Source: Anoxypelagibacter denitrificans
Lineage (GTDB): Bacteria > Pseudomonadota > Alphaproteobacteria > Pelagibacterales > Pelagibacteraceae
DNA length: 29,667 nucleotides
Reading direction: 5' to 3'
NCBI GenBank assembly: GCA_017640265.1
Contig: JAGFVZ010000005.1
Coordinates: forward strand, 1 to 29,667
The first letter of the stretch is position 1; every line of letters starts with the position of its first letter. The notes under the pieces were generated by a model. That model did no database searches. It had not been told where the DNA came from and saw only the letters and a list, made by a program, of their open reading frames with translations. Made by a program: the position numbers and the translations under genes. Of this stretch, positions 14,483 to 22,082 are shown piece by piece.

Positions 14483-15061
14483 CTAAGAAACTTTTTTAAA
14501 CAATATGTTGTGTACGGGCCTATAACTTTTTCTATGATAATTTGTGACTCCAAATTTTTTCAAAGCCTCTAAGTGGTCCTTAGTTCCGTAGCCAAAATTC
14601 TTTTGCCATTTATATTCAGGAAATCTTTTTCCTAACTTAATCATGTAAAGATCTCTGTAAACTTTAGCCACAATAGAAGCAGCAGAAATACATTTAATTT
14701 TTTGATCTCCTTTAATGATTGTCTTTGAATTTTTTAAATCTTTTGGAGCGTGAGTACCATCAATGAGAAATTGATGTGGTTTTTTTTTAAGTTTTTTTAC
14801 AGCTCGCTTCATGGAAAGTAATGTAGCATTAAAAATGTTGTATTTATCTATTTCATTGACCGAAGCTAATCCAATAGCGTACCAAGAATTTTGCCTTATA
14901 TGTTTTGCGATTTTTATTCTATCTTTAAAGGGGATAGTTTTTGAGTCCTTTAAAAATTTCCTTTTAATATTTTTTTTTAGAACTACCACGCATGAAATCA
15001 CTGGTCCGGCCAAACAACCTCTTCCGACCTCATCTATCCCTGCAAAAATTTTACTTTCCAT
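14483..15061 (-). CDS. rnhB: Ribonuclease HII
   Basis: RNase HII removes single ribonucleotides and RNA from DNA duplexes. The 192-residue protein has the DE catalytic pair D10/E11 in AGIDEVGRGCLAGP, a third Asp in FLIDGTH (D101), the AASIVAKVYRD helix with the fourth acidic residue, and GYGTKDHLEAL plus HRKSYRPV near the end. Its start overlaps the uracil-DNA glycosylase stop by 11 nt, so the two repair genes are coupled. The order UDG-rnhB-ccrM on one strand is a small DNA-maintenance cluster. Confidence 0.96.
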   Translation of the reverse strand: MESKIFAGIDEVGRGCLAGPVISCVVVLKKNIKRKFLKDSKTIPFKDRIKIAKHIRQNSWYAIGLASVNEIDKYNIFNATLLSMKRAVKKLKKKPHQFLIDGTHAPKDLKNSKTIIKGDQKIKCISAASIVAKVYRDLYMIKLGKRFPEYKWQKNFGYGTKDHLEALKKFGVTNYHRKSYRPVHNILFKKVS

Positions 15062-15770
15062 CTAATTTTATTTTGAGTTCAGAGATTTTTTTTCTTATCA
15101 TTTTTAAATCTTCCCACGCATATTTTTTTTGATCAGGCTGCCTCATTAAAAAGGCAGGATGAAAAGAGGCAATTATTTGGATAGTAGATTCTCCAAATTT
15201 TTTATTTGTCCATTTGCCTCTAGCTTTTGAAATTACCACTTCATTACCTATCAATGCATTTAACGCGGTAGCACCAAGTAATAATAAAATCTTTGGATTA
15301 ATTAACTCTATATGTTTATTTAAAAAAGGAAGGTATTTTTTTATCTCTTCGTCAGTTGGCCTTCTATTCATTGGGGGTCTAAAATTTACTACGTTAGAGA
15401 TATAGACGTTTTTTCTGTTTAATTTAATTGCAGCTAACATTTTATCCAAAAGTTTACCAGCCCTACCCACAAAAGGCTTTCCTTCTTTATCTTCGTTTGC
15501 ACCAGGTCCTTCGCCTACAATCATTATTTTTGCAAAGGGATTTCCATCAGAAAAAACAAGATTTGTGGCGTTTTTTTTTAGATCACAATTTTTAATAGAA
15601 TTAATTCTTTTTCTGAGCTCTTCGAGTTGATTTAATTTATTTTTAGGAGCGTTATTTTTGTTATTTTTTTTATATCTAACTATGGACTTATTATCGTATA
15701 CTAGTTCATTATTAATAAGTTTATAATAAAGTTTTTTTTTGTTAGTTTTAAGAGCAGCTTTATTTCTCAT
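15051..15770 (-). CDS. Uracil-DNA glycosylase, family 4-like, with Fe-S cysteines mostly missing
   Basis: The 239-residue protein carries the family 4 pattern: IMIVGEGPGANEDKEGKPF (active site near 86-94), GRAGKLLDKMLAA, NVVNFRPPMNRRPT, ILLLLGATALNALIG and SFHPAFLMRQP (H204). It is expected to excise uracil from DNA. Typical family 4 enzymes hold a [4Fe-4S] cluster with four cysteines. Here only C62 (NCDLKKNATN) is kept: the preceding CXXC partner is Ile, the KCRPP cysteine is Phe, and the last is Tyr (KKYLPFL). Partial cysteine loss is known in alphaproteobacterial relatives. A Lys/Asn-rich N-terminal extension of about 45 residues precedes the domain. The gene diverges from the TPR gene with a 5-nt gap. 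Confidence 0.88.
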   Translation of the reverse strand: MRNKAALKTNKKKLYYKLINNELVYDNKSIVRYKKNNKNNAPKNKLNQLEELRKRINSIKNCDLKKNATNLVFSDGNPFAKIMIVGEGPGANEDKEGKPFVGRAGKLLDKMLAAIKLNRKNVYISNVVNFRPPMNRRPTDEEIKKYLPFLNKHIELINPKILLLLGATALNALIGNEVVISKARGKWTNKKFGESTIQIIASFHPAFLMRQPDQKKYAWEDLKMIRKKISELKIKLDGK

Positions 15771-15775
15771 AGTTT

Positions 15776-17479
15776 ATGAAAGTTTTTAGTTTTATTTTTA
15801 AAATTATATTATATACCTTTATTTTATCAGGTATATTCAATTCATCACATTCCAAAATAATCGGTTTCAATTATGACGCTAAATATATTTCCAATTACTT
15901 TTCAGGCTTAGTTTCTTTTGATAATTTTGACTACGTAAATTCACAGAAATTTTTCAAAAGGCTGGATAACTTTGAAACAAAAAATCAAAACTATTCTTCA
16001 AAATTTATTCAATCACTAGTTAATTTAGAGAAATATAATGAGGCCTATCTATACGCCAAAAGGTTAGAGGCAAAAGATTTATCCAGTTTTGAAAGCAATC
16101 TTATATTGGGTTTATTTGAATTTAAAAAAGAAAATTATACTAAAGCAGAATTTTATTTTGACAGGCTTAAACCAACTTTTAAACATCGATTAATTTTTGA
16201 CACTTTAAAAAACTCATTAAATTATTGGTTAAAAATTATAAAAACAAAGGATGAAAAAAGCATAAAACCTATCAAAGAGGTAAAATCTATACATAATAAC
16301 TTACAATTTGTTCAAAACACTTTCGCTCATTGCTACCTTGATACATCTAATACAGAAAAAGAATTTCAAAATATTATCAATAATGAAAAATCTAACTTTT
16401 CTAGATACCACTTTTTCTTTGCTAATCATTTGGCGAATAAGAAGAAAATTTCACAGGCAAAAAAAGTTATCAACGTGGCTTCTGAAACTTACCCAAGAAA
16501 TTTATTAGTAAACCAATTTAAAGCAACATTAAATACAAGGGAGAAAAACAAAAATCAATTTAACTGTAAAAATATTGAACAAATCATTGCGGAAGTATTC
16601 TATGTCCTTGCAAACGCTTTGAGTGCAACAAGCAACTACCATCTTTCAAATTTTTATATTAATTTGTCGAAATATTTAAATCCCCAATTTTTATCTTACC
16701 AATCACTTCTTGCAGAAAATTTTTTAATTTTAAAAAAAAATAATAAGGCAAAGAATATTTATAAAAGATTGGCCAAGATAGGATCTGTTTATCAATGGTA
16801 TTCTCATAAACAAATTGCTTTAATATTGGAGGAGGAAGACAAAAGCGAGAAAGCCATAAACCATCTATTAAATGCCTACGGTGATATGGAGTCTAATATT
16901 TATAGAACTTTTGACTTAGCAAATTTTTTAAGAAATAGCGAAAAATATGAAAAATCAATTGAACTGTATTCAAGTATTTTATTAAAAATCGAAAAAGAAC
17001 ACAAACTATATCCAAAGGTTTTGGATCGAAGAGGTATCGCATATGAAAGAATTAAAAATTGGGAGCTGGCTGAAAAAGATTTAATAAATTCGTTAAAAAT
17101 ATCTCCAAACGATGCTTACGTTATGAATTATCTTGCTTATTCATGGATCGAAAGAGGAGAAAATATTAATAAGGCTTTGGGAATGTTAAGAAAAGCAAAT
17201 AATTTAAAAAAAAACGATGGCTATATAACTGACTCATTAGGGTGGGCCTTATATAAATTAAATAATTTTTTAGAAGCAAAAAAATATCTTCAACTAGCAA
17301 TAGTTTTAATGCCAAGAGATCCTATTATTAATGATCATTTTGCAGATTGTCTGTGGATGAATAATAAAAAAATTCAGGCAAGATATTATTGGAAATACGT
17401 TTTAAGTTTAGACTCTGCTGAAGAAGAATTGAAAAAAATAATAAACGATAAATTATTGTTTGGCTTAGAAAAGACATAA
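15776..17479 (+). CDS. Exported tetratricopeptide-repeat protein
   Basis: The 567-residue protein begins with a signal peptide or anchor (MKVFSFIFKIILYTFILSGIF, then NSSHS). The rest is helical with TPR-like units, clearest in the C-terminal half: KAINHLLNAYGD, YEKSIELYSSIL, NWELAEKDLINSLKISPNDAYVMNYLAYSW, and FLEAKKYLQLAIVLMPRDPIINDHFADCLW (cited in part). It is probably a periplasmic or membrane-bound scaffold. TPR proteins of this kind often precede ispE in alphaproteobacteria; the specific role is unknown. It stands 4 nt before ispE. It starts 5 nt from the divergent UDG gene, so the promoters of both must lie inside each other's coding sequence. Confidence 0.8.
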   Translation: MKVFSFIFKIILYTFILSGIFNSSHSKIIGFNYDAKYISNYFSGLVSFDNFDYVNSQKFFKRLDNFETKNQNYSSKFIQSLVNLEKYNEAYLYAKRLEAKDLSSFESNLILGLFEFKKENYTKAEFYFDRLKPTFKHRLIFDTLKNSLNYWLKIIKTKDEKSIKPIKEVKSIHNNLQFVQNTFAHCYLDTSNTEKEFQNIINNEKSNFSRYHFFFANHLANKKKISQAKKVINVASETYPRNLLVNQFKATLNTREKNKNQFNCKNIEQIIAEVFYVLANALSATSNYHLSNFYINLSKYLNPQFLSYQSLLAENFLILKKNNKAKNIYKRLAKIGSVYQWYSHKQIALILEEEDKSEKAINHLLNAYGDMESNIYRTFDLANFLRNSEKYEKSIELYSSILLKIEKEHKLYPKVLDRRGIAYERIKNWELAEKDLINSLKISPNDAYVMNYLAYSWIERGENINKALGMLRKANNLKKNDGYITDSLGWALYKLNNFLEAKKYLQLAIVLMPRDPIINDHFADCLWMNNKKIQARYYWKYVLSLDSAEEELKKIINDKLLFGLEKT

Positions 17480-17483
17480 AATC

Positions 17484-18343
17484 ATGAGAGGTCAAATTTT
17501 AAAATCATATTGTAAAATCAATTTGTTTTTAAGCGTAGGAAGAAAATTAAAAAGATATAAACTTCATAATATTCAATCTTTAATTTTTTTTATTAATTTA
17601 TATGACCAAATTCAAATCAAAAAAATTAATAGCTCTAAAGATAACATTAAATTTTTTGGTAAATTTAGTAATTATGTAAATAAAAAAAACAATTCAATAA
17701 CCAAATCTTTATCACTGCTAAGAACCAGGGGATTTATAAATGAAAAAGACAAATTCAAAATAATAGTTAAAAAAAACGTTCCAGTTTTTTCAGGCTTTGG
17801 AGGGGGTCAAGCAATGCTGCTGCACTTGTAAAATTTTTTACAAAAAAAAGAAAAATTTCTAGAAAAACTATGGATTATTTTTCGAAAATATTAGGTTCAG
17901 ATTTTAGACTTTTTTTTTACCCTCCTCAGTTATTCCAAAGAAATCTATTTAAAATCACCAAATTTAAAAAAAAATATAATTTTTATTTTATTTTAGTTTA
18001 TCCTTTTCTGAGATCATCAACAAAAAATATCTATGGACAATTTAGAAATTACAAAACAATTAAAAATAGAAATAATTATCAGGTAAATTCTAAACTTAAA
18101 ATGATTCAAAATATGAAATTTGAAGAAAATTCTTTGGAAAAAATAGTAGTGTTAAAGTATCCCGTAATAAAAAAAATTTTAAATGAACTAAAATTAATTA
18201 AAAATTGTCAGTTCTCAAGAATTACAGGATCTGGTTCGGCATGTTTTGGCCTATTTTTAACACAAAGAAGTGCAGATTTAGGTTTAAGCAAAATTAAAAA
18301 AAAATTCCCTAAATTTTGGTGTGTTATCGGGAAAACTATTTAA
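17484..18343 (+). pseudogene. ispE: 4-diphosphocytidyl-2-C-methyl-D-erythritol kinase with a frameshift in a G run
   Basis: IspE is the GHMP kinase of the MEP pathway. The first frame (17484-17831) has KINLFLSVG and VPVFSGFGGG, then runs off into QAMLLHL and a stop. The -1 frame from 17807 reads SSNAAALVKFFTKKRK, exactly the conserved continuation of the GHMP motif GLGGGSSNAA, and continues to 18343 with SRITGSGSACFGLF, the C-terminal GHMP motif. One G missing from the G5 run at 17802-17806 explains everything. With one more G the protein would be about 286 residues, the normal length. IspE should be essential and ispH is intact, so a sequencing or assembly error is more likely than gene loss. 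A natural or programmed frameshift cannot be excluded. Confidence 0.88.
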
Positions 18344-18376
18344 AATTGTTTTTTTATGGTATATCAAAAATTACTT

Positions 18377-18450
18377 TGGGGCGTAGCCAAGTGGTAAGGC
18401 AGTGGTTTTTGGTACCACCATCCTAGGTTCGAATCCTAGCGCCCCAGCCA
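18377..18450 (+). tRNA. tRNA-Gln (anticodon TTG)
   Basis: The acceptor stem pairs TGGGGCG (18377-18383) with CGCCCCA (18440-18446). A D-arm GCC/GGC follows, then anticodon stem GTGGT/ACCAC with loop TTTTGGT, giving anticodon TTG, and the T-arm TAGG-TTCGAAT-CCTA. Discriminator G and a genome-encoded CCA (18448-18450) complete it. It reads CAA and, by wobble, CAG codons. It lies between ispE and cca on the same strand, ending 4 nt before the cca start. Confidence 0.97.
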
Positions 18451-18454
18451 AATT

Positions 18455-19732
18455 ATGCTTGTATTTTCTAAAGAAAAAAGTTTTTTTAATTTAATAAAAA
18501 GAAAGTTTTTTCCCTTTCACAAATCAAAAGAGGTAAAAAAAATTTTTAGCATTCTTAGTCAAGGCAGCGAGAACAAACAAGCAGCAATGTTTGTTGGAGG
18601 TTGCGTTAGAAAATATCTATCAAATGAAAAAATTGACGATATTGATATAGCCACTGTTTACACACCGCATCAAGTGATAGAAAAATTTAAAAATTCTAAT
18701 ATCGAAGTAAAAAAAACAGGAATTGATCATGGAACTCTCACTTTAGTTTTGAACAATAGGAATTTTGAAATTACAACTTTACGCGAAGATATCTCAACAG
18801 ATGGTAGGCACGCGAACGTCTCTTTCACAGATAATTGGGAGAAAGATTCCGAAAGACGTGATTTTACAATCAATGCGATTTATTTAAATCAAAAAGGAAA
18901 AGTTTTTGATCCTCAATTAGGAGTTAAAGATCTGAAAAAGAAAGAAATAAAATTTATTGGAGATCCTCAACAAAGAATAAAAGAAGATTATCTAAGAATT
19001 TTGCGATACATAAGATTTTCAATTCAATATGAGGATTTTAAAGAAGATAGTGCAGCCTTAAAAGCAATCCAATTAAATCTTAATGGCATTACAGAACTTT
19101 CAAAAGAAAGAGTTTACAGTGAGTTGGAAAAAATTTTAAAACTAAAAAATTTTGAAGATATATTTAAAAGCAAAATGCTATTGGATATATTTAGATTAAT
19201 TTTTCCTGAATTTAAATATCTTGAGAGAGCCAAAAATTTTACAAAAATTAGAAGTTTAAAACAAATCAATTTACAAAAAGATATTATACTGGCTTCACTG
19301 CTAATTGATTCTTCAAATAATCATGAGTATTTTTCCCACAAACACCATGTTTCCAACGAAATAAAAAATATACTTAATTTTTATGCCAAATGTTTAAAAT
19401 TAATAAATCAAAATCAAAATTTCTTTGAAAAAGATTTAAGAAAAAATATTTTTTACCATGGTAAAGAAAAAATCAAATTAGTATTTTTACTTTATAGTAT
19501 TATTAACGATAAAATTGAACCATCCAAGTTGGCAACTTTTATCTCAAAAGTTGATGGAATATTAATACCAAAATTTCCCATATCTGGAGATTATTTAAAA
19601 AAACACGGATATAAAACTGGTAAAATTCTTGGAAAAAAACTTAAATCATTAGAAGAAAAATGGATTGAAAATAATTTTGTTATGGATAAAAAAGTAGTTG
19701 AAAAATCTTTGGATGAAATTAATAAAAATTAA
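18455..19732 (+). CDS. cca: CCA-adding tRNA nucleotidyltransferase / poly(A) polymerase family
   Basis: The 425-residue class II nucleotidyltransferase has FVGGCVRKYL (about 46-55), the metal-binding DIDIAT (D62, D64), the RRDFTINAIY motif for nucleotide selection and PQQRIKEDYLRILRYIRFS, followed by the helical neck and body. Such enzymes add or repair the tRNA 3' CCA; some family members are poly(A) polymerases and the two are hard to separate by eye. ATG at 18455 is the only start before the catalytic core. It lies 4 nt after the encoded CCA of tRNA-Gln, which leaves no room for a ribosome-binding site outside the tRNA. Its stop overlaps that of greA in a shared TTAA. Confidence 0.9.
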   Translation: MLVFSKEKSFFNLIKRKFFPFHKSKEVKKIFSILSQGSENKQAAMFVGGCVRKYLSNEKIDDIDIATVYTPHQVIEKFKNSNIEVKKTGIDHGTLTLVLNNRNFEITTLREDISTDGRHANVSFTDNWEKDSERRDFTINAIYLNQKGKVFDPQLGVKDLKKKEIKFIGDPQQRIKEDYLRILRYIRFSIQYEDFKEDSAALKAIQLNLNGITELSKERVYSELEKILKLKNFEDIFKSKMLLDIFRLIFPEFKYLERAKNFTKIRSLKQINLQKDIILASLLIDSSNNHEYFSHKHHVSNEIKNILNFYAKCLKLINQNQNFFEKDLRKNIFYHGKEKIKLVFLLYSIINDKIEPSKLATFISKVDGILIPKFPISGDYLKKHGYKTGKILGKKLKSLEEKWIENNFVMDKKVVEKSLDEINKN

Positions 19733-20205
19733 ATATATTTAACTTCAATTATCTCGAAATTTTTTTCTCCAGCTGGCGTTGTAACTGTTATCGTTTCTTT
19801 TTTCTTTTTTCCTATCAAGGCTTTGCCCATTGGAGATCTAAAATAAATGTAATTTTTTGTGGCGTCAGCTTCATCTTTACCGACTATTTTATAAGTTTTT
19901 TTAATATTAATTTCTAAATCGATTAAATGAACTGTTGAACCAAATATTACATTATCTTTTTTTTCTAATTTTGTTACATCAATAACATTTGCTCTAGCAA
20001 TTAAATCATTTATTTCAATTATTCTACCCTCAATTTTTGATTGCTCTTCTTTTGCAGCGTGATATTCCGCATTTTCTTTTAAATCACCATGCCCTCTAGC
20101 TTCTGCAATCGCCTCAACTATTTTAGGTCGTTTGATATTTTTTAATTCTTCTAATTCTTTTTTTAATTTCTCAAGTCCTTGTGATGTTATTGGTTCTTTT
20201 TCCAT
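19729..20205 (-). CDS. greA: Transcription elongation factor GreA
   Basis: GreA rescues backtracked RNA polymerase by stimulating transcript cleavage. The 158-residue protein has the N-terminal coiled coil with ITSQGLEKLKKELEELK, the tip carrying the acidic pair (ARGHGDLKENAEYHAAKEEQ, cited for D and E at the tip), and the C-terminal FKBP-like domain with SPMGKALIGKKKKETITV and TPAGEKNFEII. The length is standard. It follows hemF by 4 nt on the same strand. Confidence 0.96.
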   Translation of the reverse strand: MEKEPITSQGLEKLKKELEELKNIKRPKIVEAIAEARGHGDLKENAEYHAAKEEQSKIEGRIIEINDLIARANVIDVTKLEKKDNVIFGSTVHLIDLEINIKKTYKIVGKDEADATKNYIYFRSPMGKALIGKKKKETITVTTPAGEKNFEIIEVKYI

Positions 20206-20209
20206 AAAA

Positions 20210-21019
20210 TTATTTCCATTTCGCCGTTGGTGGCATAGACATCAATATAGCTTCCGGATTACCATTGCTGTTTAACCCAAATTTTGTACCTCGATCATAT
20301 AATAAATTAAATTCAACATATCTACCTCGTTTTAATAATTGAATTTCTTTTTCCTTTTTTGTCCACTTTAAATACATTTTCTTTCTCATAATTTTTTCAA
20401 CTAAATCAGCAAAAGTAATACCCACATCCTTAATAAATAAAAAATCTTTTTCCCAGTTATCCATTTTGTAGTCAAAAAAGATCCCACCTATACCACGAGG
20501 CTCTTTTCTGTGCGGTAGGTAAAAATATTCATCGCACCATTTTTTATATTTTGAATAATATTTTTTATTGTGAAGATTACACATTTTTTTTAATTTATTG
20601 TGAAAATATTTTTTTTCTTTAACATCTGCAAGGCAAGGTGTTACGTCCATGCCACCTCCAAACCATCTTTTTTGAGTACAAATAAATCTAGTGTTAAAAT
20701 GCATCGCTGGAACTTTAGGATTTTTTGGATGAAATACTACCGAGACACCTGAAGACCAAAAATAAGTATTATTTTTTGTTCCAGGAATTGTTTTTGCAAA
20801 TTCTTTAGGAAACTTGCCTATAACGTTTGAAAAGGCAACACCACCTTTTTCAACTACTTCACCCCTTATAGTTCTAAATTCTCCGTATTTCCATTTATTT
20901 CTTTTGAATTTTATATTAGAGCCATATTCCTTTTCTAACTGTTCAACATTATTACAAATAATGTTTTGTAATTTTATAAACCATTTTTTTGTTAATTTTT
21001 TTTTTGTTTCTATTTTCAT
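20210..21019 (-). CDS. hemF: Oxygen-dependent coproporphyrinogen III oxidase
   Basis: HemF converts coproporphyrinogen III to protoporphyrinogen IX using O2, a late step of haem synthesis. The 269-residue protein has GGVAFSNVIGKFP, VSVVFHPKNPKVPAMHFNTR (with the conserved His), WFGGGMDVTPCL, HRKEPRGIGGIFFDY and a closing RGRYVEFNLLYDRGTKFGL motif and ESIL-like EAILMSMPP. The family is usually 280-310 residues, so the ends are slightly trimmed. Using the O2-dependent enzyme fits an aerobic organism with bc1 and a haem-copper oxidase. It lies between trmL (4 nt) and greA. Confidence 0.96.
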   Translation of the reverse strand: MKIETKKKLTKKWFIKLQNIICNNVEQLEKEYGSNIKFKRNKWKYGEFRTIRGEVVEKGGVAFSNVIGKFPKEFAKTIPGTKNNTYFWSSGVSVVFHPKNPKVPAMHFNTRFICTQKRWFGGGMDVTPCLADVKEKKYFHNKLKKMCNLHNKKYYSKYKKWCDEYFYLPHRKEPRGIGGIFFDYKMDNWEKDFLFIKDVGITFADLVEKIMRKKMYLKWTKKEKEIQLLKRGRYVEFNLLYDRGTKFGLNSNGNPEAILMSMPPTAKWK

Positions 21020-21023
21020 TTTT

Positions 21024-21473
21024 CTATAAATTAGAATTTTGTCTTAAAGCCTCAGACGCAACAATTGCTACTGCTATAGCTATATTAAGAGATCTTGCTT
21101 TTTCACTCAATTTAACTTTTATTTTATCTTTAATCTGCCTATGTATTTCATTGGGTACTCCAGCGCTTTCTCTTCCAAAAAGCAAAATGTCTTTTTTTTT
21201 AAATTTAAACATGTGATAAGATTTTTTTGCTTTTGTTGTCATTAACACAATTCTTGATTTAGGATTTTTTTTTCTAAAACTTTTAAAATTCTGATATCTT
21301 AAAATTTTACTTATTTCAGCATAATCCATTGCCACTCTTCTAAATCTTGGATCGTCTAAGTTGAATCCACACGGCTCAATAATATGAATTTTAAGGTTTA
21401 GACATGCGGCCAGCCTAACAATTGCCGCTGTATTTTGGGGAATATCTGGCTTATAAAGCGCAATATTAATCAT
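21024..21473 (-). CDS. trmL: tRNA (cytidine/uridine-2'-O-)-methyltransferase TrmL
   Basis: The 149-residue SPOUT methyltransferase 2'-O-methylates the wobble base of certain leucine tRNAs. Seen are the N-terminal IALYKPDIPQNTAAIVRLA, LHIIEPCGF-like KIHIIEPCGFNLDD, RRVAMDYAE, the knot residues LLFGRESAGVP and the C-terminal SLNIAIAVAIVASEALRQ. The length is normal for TrmL, without extra RNA-binding domains. It heads a trmL-hemF-greA run and diverges from petA across 87 nt. Confidence 0.94.
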   Translation of the reverse strand: MINIALYKPDIPQNTAAIVRLAACLNLKIHIIEPCGFNLDDPRFRRVAMDYAEISKILRYQNFKSFRKKNPKSRIVLMTTKAKKSYHMFKFKKKDILLFGRESAGVPNEIHRQIKDKIKVKLSEKARSLNIAIAVAIVASEALRQNSNL

Positions 21474-21512
21474 TATAACTTAATTTATGTGTCATTCTGA
21501 CCCTGGTATGTT

Positions 21513-21546
21513 TTGTAAATTAGTCTTAGTTTAATTGATAATCAAT
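21513..21546 (+). promoter_or_regulatory. Possible petABC promoter with a palindrome over the -10 box
   Basis: TTGTAA (21513-21518) and GATAAT (21537-21542) are 18 nt apart, a plausible sigma70-like promoter 18 nt before petA. The perfect palindrome ATTGAT-A-ATCAAT (21534-21546) lies across the -10 box and could be an operator. The half-sites resemble those of FNR and Fur, but the spacing does not match the FNR box. Confidence 0.4.
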
Positions 21547-21560
21547 GGTAAATAAATTTT

Positions 21561-22076
21561 ATGGATGAATCAGGAAAAAAAAATAATAGAAGAGATTTTC
21601 TCTTCACAGCCAGTTATACAGTAGGGGCGGTAGGTTTAGGGGCGACAGTTTGGCCGTTCATTGATCAAATGAATCCTGATAGCTCGGTAAAAGCCCTAGC
21701 AAAAATTGAAGTAGATCTAAGTCAAGTCGAGCTAGGTAAATCTATTACAGTATTGTGGAGAGGTAAGCCGGTTTTTATAAAGCGAAGAACTAAATCAGAA
21801 ATTTCCGAAGCACAGGCTGTGAGTTTAGAAGAATTAAAAGATCCTCAAAAAGACGAAGATAGAGTAAAAAATCCCGAATGGTTAGTGATGCTAGGTATTT
21901 GCACTCATCTAGGATGTGTTCCTTTGGCAAACAAAGGTGAATACAACGGCTGGTTCTGCCCTTGTCATGGCTCGCACTACGATACTTCAGGTAGAATTAG
22001 AAAAGGTCCAGCACCTGTCAACATGGAAATTCCTAGATATGAATTTGTCGACAACAATACAATTAAGATAGGATAG
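21561..22076 (+). CDS. petA: Ubiquinol-cytochrome c reductase Rieske iron-sulfur subunit
   Basis: The Rieske protein of the bc1 complex passes electrons from ubiquinol to cytochrome c1. The 171-residue protein has a twin-arginine N-terminus (NRRDFLFTASYTVGAVGLGA, helix about 14-34) for Tat-dependent insertion. The [2Fe-2S] cluster boxes are CTHLGC (C114, H116, with disulfide C119) and CPCHGSHYD (C133, H136, with disulfide C135), and GPAPVNMEIP follows. It is first in petA-petB-petC, 6 nt before petB. Confidence 0.97.
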   Translation: MDESGKKNNRRDFLFTASYTVGAVGLGATVWPFIDQMNPDSSVKALAKIEVDLSQVELGKSITVLWRGKPVFIKRRTKSEISEAQAVSLEELKDPQKDEDRVKNPEWLVMLGICTHLGCVPLANKGEYNGWFCPCHGSHYDTSGRIRKGPAPVNMEIPRYEFVDNNTIKIG

Positions 22077-22082
22077 TAATTT

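Noticed and set aside
17802..17808. Programmed -1 frameshift as the default reading of ispE
   Set aside because: The site A GGG GGT is a poor match to known slippery heptamers, no downstream stimulatory structure is evident, and a one-base homopolymer error is simpler. It is kept only as an alternative.
21534..21546. FNR box before petA
   Set aside because: The half-sites TTGAT and ATCAA are present but are separated by one base, not the four that FNR needs.
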